From contig CAUJGJ010000397.1 of NCBI GenBank assembly GCA_963170055.1, positions 12,145,301 to 12,209,300 on the forward strand: a stretch of 64,000 nucleotides of DNA. Direction: 5' to 3'. Under the pieces are notes generated by a model. That model did not search any database. It saw only the letters and a program-made list of their open reading frames with translations, and had not been told where the DNA came from. This document shows positions 59,601 to 64,000 of the stretch, in pieces (positions within the stretch are counted from its first letter, which is position 1; each line of letters opens with the position of its first letter). The stretch is from Halisarca cf. caerulea. Its lineage: Eukaryota > Porifera > Demospongiae > Chondrillida > Halisarcidae. Position numbers and translations under genes: made by a program.

Positions 59601-60285
59601 ATATTTCCTAGCCAGGAAATGTACAGGAAAATTTGTTGTCCAAATTTCCTGTACATTTCATTGACCTTTCCTGTATCAGGAAATTTAGACATTCCTGCAA
59701 ATACCATGAAATGCAATGTTAATTATTGGTTACTTAATTTAATTATGTGTTATTATGAGATAAAGTCTGCATGCATGATACATATTTTAGATTTGCAATC
59801 ATGACGCCATGCAATTAATAATGCATATTGAATACAGTGTATAATATATAATAATTATATATACAGATATATATGCGTATTATGTTACATGATTAGAACT
59901 GAATTTCGGAATGAATTATTGCTTACAAACATAGCATTATGATAGTGCATATGCAGATAATAATTGAAGAACAACATGGAAGTGTAGGCTTACATGCATA
60001 AATAATTTGCATTCATGATCAATTCCAACCAATGCATGATTTAGCGATACAGAAAACTACGAATAGTTACACCATTGCATGCTATCAAATACTGGATTGG
60101 AGCAATGTCACCAAGGAAAAATGTCAAGTACTTGTTCATGTAACGTTGAAAAAGCCTTCGGGTATCAGGAGAACTTCAAACCTGTATGGGGAAAGAAAAA
60201 CAACATGACTTCATTGATGTTTCAGACTTAATTTTTGGTCCTAATCAGTGCAGAGTACTCAGTACAGCAATACCTTCCAGACTAT
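59600..60285. other. AT-rich region with a palindromic cluster
   Basis: Near 59607-59700 the motif AGGAAATTT/AAATTTCCTG occurs repeatedly in both orientations, as in a degenerate inverted-repeat element. No gene. Confidence 0.5.
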
Positions 60286-60289
60286 TCTA

Positions 60290-60660
60290 GAGAATACTGG
60301 TATATACCTTATGTTCTGAAGTTTAAAGAGGGAGATCCTGTTTATACCAAGAACTTTGGCTCACCCACACGAAAATGACAAGGTTGTTACAAGCTTGTAA
60401 GAGAAGTTGAGAGAGGAGTGTTTACCCCGCTTGTTTTCACAACATCTGGAGGAATGGCCAAAGAATGTCTTGTTTTTTACAAGCGTCTAGCCTCCCTTAT
60501 CGCCACCAAAAGCAATCAACCCTGTGCCCCAGTGATGAAAATGATCCGCTGCATGCTCCATCCAGTTTGCCCTCATTCGCCTGGCAGTCATGTGCCTAAG
60601 AGGTAGCCGGTCTTCATACCATCGAATACCCGCCTTCAACCCTGCTCAGATCCCTCTTGT
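60290..60660 (+). pseudogene. Retroelement C-terminal fragment (VFTPLVFTTSGGM motif)
   Basis: The frame reads REVERGVFTPLVFTTSGGMAKE, then YKRLASLIATKSNQP and PVMKMIRCMLHPVC. The 'REVE.x.FTPLVxSxTGGMG..A...YKRLASL' signature is widespread at the C terminus of retroelement proteins in cnidarians and sponges. The upstream portion (RT and the preceding nuclease-like segment) is missing. Confidence 0.6.
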
Positions 60661-60664
60661 AGTT

Positions 60665-61855
60665 GCTGAAGGCCAAATCGGGCAATAACTATAGTCATTA
60701 TTTGTCCTAATATTTATCAAACATGCATGTTTACATTATTATGCCACTATGTATTGCTGTTGTGGTTTTGAATTAATGAATATCATTTCCGTATAGCTCT
60801 TCTACGTCCCCACCGCCGCTTGTTCACACATCCACGAGCATGCAGGGCGACCGACAATGAATGAAAAATAACGTCAAGAATAATTGTATAGAGGAGAAAC
60901 ACCACCATTATTGCCAAAAGAACAATAAATCAAAGTAAAATCATGCATGTGGCAATAATTTGGGATATAATCGAAGTTAACGCCAGTCCGTCCTAAGGGA
61001 GGCAAAGGGAGGGAGTTGATTAGAGTCACACATGGGGGGGTTAGGGTAACCCTGCCCTTCTAAGTCCCCCCCCCATCACACATGGGGGTTAGGGTAACCC
61101 TTCCTGTTAAGGCTCCCTCGCGCACCCAAGGGCAGGGCTCGCTTCGCTTGCCCTGCCCGTTAAGGCTCCCACGTGCATGCCCTTGGGTGCACTCGGACTC
61201 CTCAATTTTTTTCAATGATAATTCACTCAGAGTTCCTTGACGCCCGCCTATACACACATACGGGCATCTATGTGTATGGGCCCTTCATTTTTTTTCAATG
61301 ACAATTTGTAATGAGTTCCTTGATGCCTGCTCATACTCACACATGGGCAGTGTGAGTGAAACACTGCACATGTCTGGGTATGGGGCGGCTCATACTCATC
61401 ATTTATGTTCCATTCCCAATTGCAATGCCAAAGCATACACACACGTTATGAATTCATAAGTTATATAAGCAAATTCATACTGGTTACTACTTTGCCACAA
61501 CAACCACTTTTCAGAGCTGAACATTCCGTTTCTCATGGAAAGTACCATGCATGCACACATTGGTGTTACTCAGTGTTACAGTAACAATAAAGTCATACAA
61601 AAAGGACCATTCGCATAGAAACAACAGTCAACATTGTAAGACTGTGTCATCATTTCGGCTTTCACTCAGACCCAAAATGTTTGGTCCAGGCATTTATGTG
61701 TGCACAAAAATGGTACTGAAACAGTTGTTAATACATAATATTAAATTTAATTTAGCTAATATGTATTAAATTAGAAAAGCATAGGGCTATCCTAAACGAA
61801 AGTGCTAGGTTAAGTAGCTACTAGCTAGTTACTTAGCTAAAACGGAATCAGATGA
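60665..61855. other. Repeat-rich spacer
   Basis: Around 61000-61170 the motif GGGTTAGGGTAACCCT appears twice, and GGGCAGGGCTCGCTTCGCTTGC forms a hairpin with CCCTGCCC. The motif TTTTTTTCAATGA(C/T)AATT appears twice, at about 61205 and 61290. These look like internally repetitive element remnants. I see no gene. Confidence 0.5.
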
Positions 61856-61879
61856 ACTTCAGTGACACTGCATGAACTC

Positions 61880-62386
61880 ACCTGAATAATGCTCTTCATT
61901 TGACAATGTCTCCTCGTCAGCTAAAGGATTTTCATCGTCAGCTAAAGGATTTTCATGAGATGCACAACTCTCTTGGCATTGGTCAGAGTCATTGTTAATA
62001 TCTTTGAGGCTCTCCTGGCACATCTCGCTGGCCGTCTTGTCTTCGAAATCGATAAGGTCGAAATCTTCTGTCTGATCGGCCAAATAATTCTCATAGCAAA
62101 ATTCACCTGAATTGTTTTCTGAATCATATTCATTGTATCGAAAGGGGCTTTCATCACAGTTAAGGTGAACTTCTGCGGTAAGTGTGCCTTCTCCAAAGAA
62201 GTCTTTTTTGTTTGGAAGAATTTGCATATCTTCTTCTGAATCTCCACGCTCTTCAAATATTGTCGAGTCTGTCGTTCGTTTCTTCATCCTGTATGCAGTT
62301 GATCTACTGGCATGATGTTTTGGAACATCAGCGGCTAATCGTAACTTGTATGGTCCCCTTACACTGCTAAGATGATCGGACGCCAT
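61880..62386 (-). CDS. Unrecognised first exon, divergent pair
   Basis: MASDHLSSVRGPYKLRLAADVPKHHAS, MKKRTTDSTIFEERGDSEEDMQ and a long acidic region with a tandem seven-residue duplication (ADDENPLADDENPLADEE, with 21-bp duplicated DNA at about 61919-61955). It starts about 150 bp from a plus-strand exon at 62536, facing away. A donor GTGAGT-type site lies at about 61880. I do not recognise it; it may be the N terminus of a transposon protein. Confidence 0.4.
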
Positions 62387-62535
62387 GTCACATCATAGAT
62401 AGACTGTATTATATTAGCTACGTAATACACTACGCGGTTCAAATTCTGCGCATGCGCATAGAATTTGGCGGGAGGACATCTGGAATAAACCAGTTTTTTG
62501 AGGTAGTAGTGTCTTTATCGGATCCGGAGTCATAG

Positions 62536-63786
62536 ATGTCGGAGTTGACAAGAGAACGGAGAATGGAGCCATCGCTCGATGAGGAAATGACCTTTGCTTT
62601 AGTAGAATGGTTGGGCGAGAATCTTTTCAGCGTGGTACCGATTGTATGCTCAAGAGAGCCGAAGAAATGCAAGGCGGGCATTACCATGGACTTCAAGTGG
62701 GCCAACCCCAGAACCAAAAAAGAAAAGTTTTACAAAACGTTGATTCTGAAGTTATCGAGTGAGTTCTTCGTTTATACTTCTGTCTGTCTTAACTTGTGAC
62801 TCCAATCACGCACTAAAAATCCAGACAAGTAGATCAGCCTTTTTTATAATTGAAGAAGACATAGTACGTCGAGTGCTTGATTAGCTACACAACCCTGATA
62901 GTAAGGAAATGCTACTCTCTAAACGGAGTCGTGAGACATTCATAATCCCTAAGGACAGGGACTGCTTGATATTGTACTAAGCCTAAGGAAGCACGAAGGG
63001 GTATATGATAGCTGAGGTGATTTTGTTTGTATACAATACGGCATAGCAATTAAGATTGATAATGCCATGTCAGTTGTATCTGCTGTGAACATATTAGAAG
63101 CTTAAGACTTGTGCCCGTCTGTTGTCTGTTCCTGTTAACTGCAACAAGAATACCATTGACTGAACTATAATATGTCCAGTGTTTCATTTCCAATGGTACT
63201 GAGGCAGATCGATTTTGTTCAAGTTTACCTCTGCCACCGTTTTGCTTTAAGACTGAACTGAAGTAAAAAAGCTATAAGCCAACCTTTCATTGGTACAGTA
63301 CTAGTTGACAGACAATTGTTCTTTTCGGATAATTATGTTGATAGTCTAAATTGTAATGCTAACTCTATCTGGACTCAAAGCTCTGGCTGTCATGTGCAGT
63401 CTTTATATCTAGTGGTGTGCAACAGTTCTAATTGCAAAATGCATTTTGTTTTTGTCCTGCTTTACCCTACATGAAGCCAATGGTACGTACATTCTTTGTA
63501 ACACATGTATTATTCATTATGATTAGAATAGTATTTTTACTTTTGGATTATTTAAATTTGTAGAGGACAGGAAAGCACTTAAGGGACTAAAGGATCAAAT
63601 TGTGAATGGGGAGATTTCTCCTGATGATGTCACTTCTGAGGTGCTTAGGGAAGAGGAAAAGACAGTGGACTCCACCACTCCTGAGAAGACACCAACAGGT
63701 GTAAGGGAGCATTTCTGGGGCAAGAGACAGAATGTACGCACTATGTTTATGGTCAGAGATTTTACAGATGGTACAGTAAATATATA
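62536..63786 (+). CDS. Unrecognised two-exon gene, divergent pair
   Basis: Exon 1 (62536-62759) encodes MSELTRERRMEPSLDEEMT, ALVEWLGENLFSVVPIVCS and FYKTLILKLS, ending at GTGAGT. Exon 2 (about 63564-63786) encodes DRKALKGLKDQIVNGEISPDDV and VREHFWGKRQNVRTMFMVRD, ending in a TAA. The first exon resembles, in position and composition, the exon at 57620. No known domain. Confidence 0.4.
62790..63563. other. Probable intron
   Basis: AT-rich, no open frame of note, between the two exons of the plus-strand gene. Confidence 0.4.
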
Positions 63787-64000
63787 ATATGTGTGTGGTG
63801 TGTTGTGTGGGCGACTTCAAGGAGAAAACAGTGCACACTTCCCTGATGTATGCACTCTTGCTGAGCTGTCGCACTGCATGATTTCCTTTTCACACATCTA
63901 CTAATTGACAACATACCACATAATAGCTAAAGTTACCTGTGCGAAATTCTTGCATTGCCTGCAGTAGTTGTTATTGATCGGTTCAGACTGCCTAATTGGC

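Noticed and set aside
61035..61100. GGGTTAGGGTAACCC as telomeric repeat
   Set aside because: Only single TTAGGG-like motifs inside an imperfect inverted repeat; no tandem telomeric array.

Overview
The window looks like a piece of an AT-rich invertebrate animal genome. A sponge is the most plausible source. The reasons are compact multi-exon genes with GT-AG introns, non-LTR retrotransposons, Helitron, Tigger, Harbinger and hAT lineages side by side, and an RLK/Pelle/IRAK-like kinase of the kind that is abundant in sponges. The taxonomic call is inference. I found no tRNA, rRNA, CRISPR array or bacterial operon, and no gene that must be a host housekeeping gene. Almost everything recognisable is a mobile element or has been moved by one.

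Positions 1-20820: a 72-bp coding minisatellite is followed by an R2-like LINE (copy 1). That LINE is split at 2868/18785 by a 15.9-kb DNA transposon (2869-18784). Its ends are 17-bp inverted repeats beginning TATGG, followed by arrays of a 12-bp subterminal repeat, and it is flanked by a near-identical 6-bp duplication. A second LINE copy (minus strand, 52464-55730) has no insertion at the same point, so it acts as the empty site. The big element encodes an intron-rich IS3EU-type DDE transposase (+, about 4457-8833), a multi-exon Ig-like plus IRAK/Pelle-like kinase gene (-, 15011-9539), an intact 784-codon intronless hAT-type protein (+, 15071-17425) that diverges from the kinase across only 59 bp, and a small two-exon gene (-, 18669-17648) beside the right end. 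This cargo-bearing element is the most interesting object in the window.

Positions 20800-29000: a zinc-finger/UBA-like fragment, a 5'-truncated L2/CR1-type LINE with a short-repeat tail, and a decayed Helitron (HUH Rep, PIF1 helicase, OTU protease domain). Positions 30210-32635: a Tigger/pogo element with a decayed transposase and a divergent HIRAN-like second ORF. Positions 33410-34698: a non-autonomous hairpin-ended element containing a 566-bp palindrome. Positions 35930-36475: a composite CA minisatellite.

Positions 37079-41446: an intron-rich zinc-ribbon transposase-like gene on the minus strand. An apparently intact Tigger element (38272-40248, 560-codon transposase) has landed in one intron a few bases from the 3' splice site. 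Positions 42192-43935: a 29-bp minisatellite and a CCHC-type transposon gene fragment. Positions 45262-50383: a THAP/P-element-like fragment and a LINE with CxC-rich N terminus that is internally deleted and broken by Harbinger sequence.

Positions 52464-55730 hold LINE copy 2. Positions 57075-59600 hold two tandem-repeat arrays, one with a cleanly inserted Tigger MITE. Positions 60290-63790 hold a retroelement tail and a divergent pair of unrecognised first exons.
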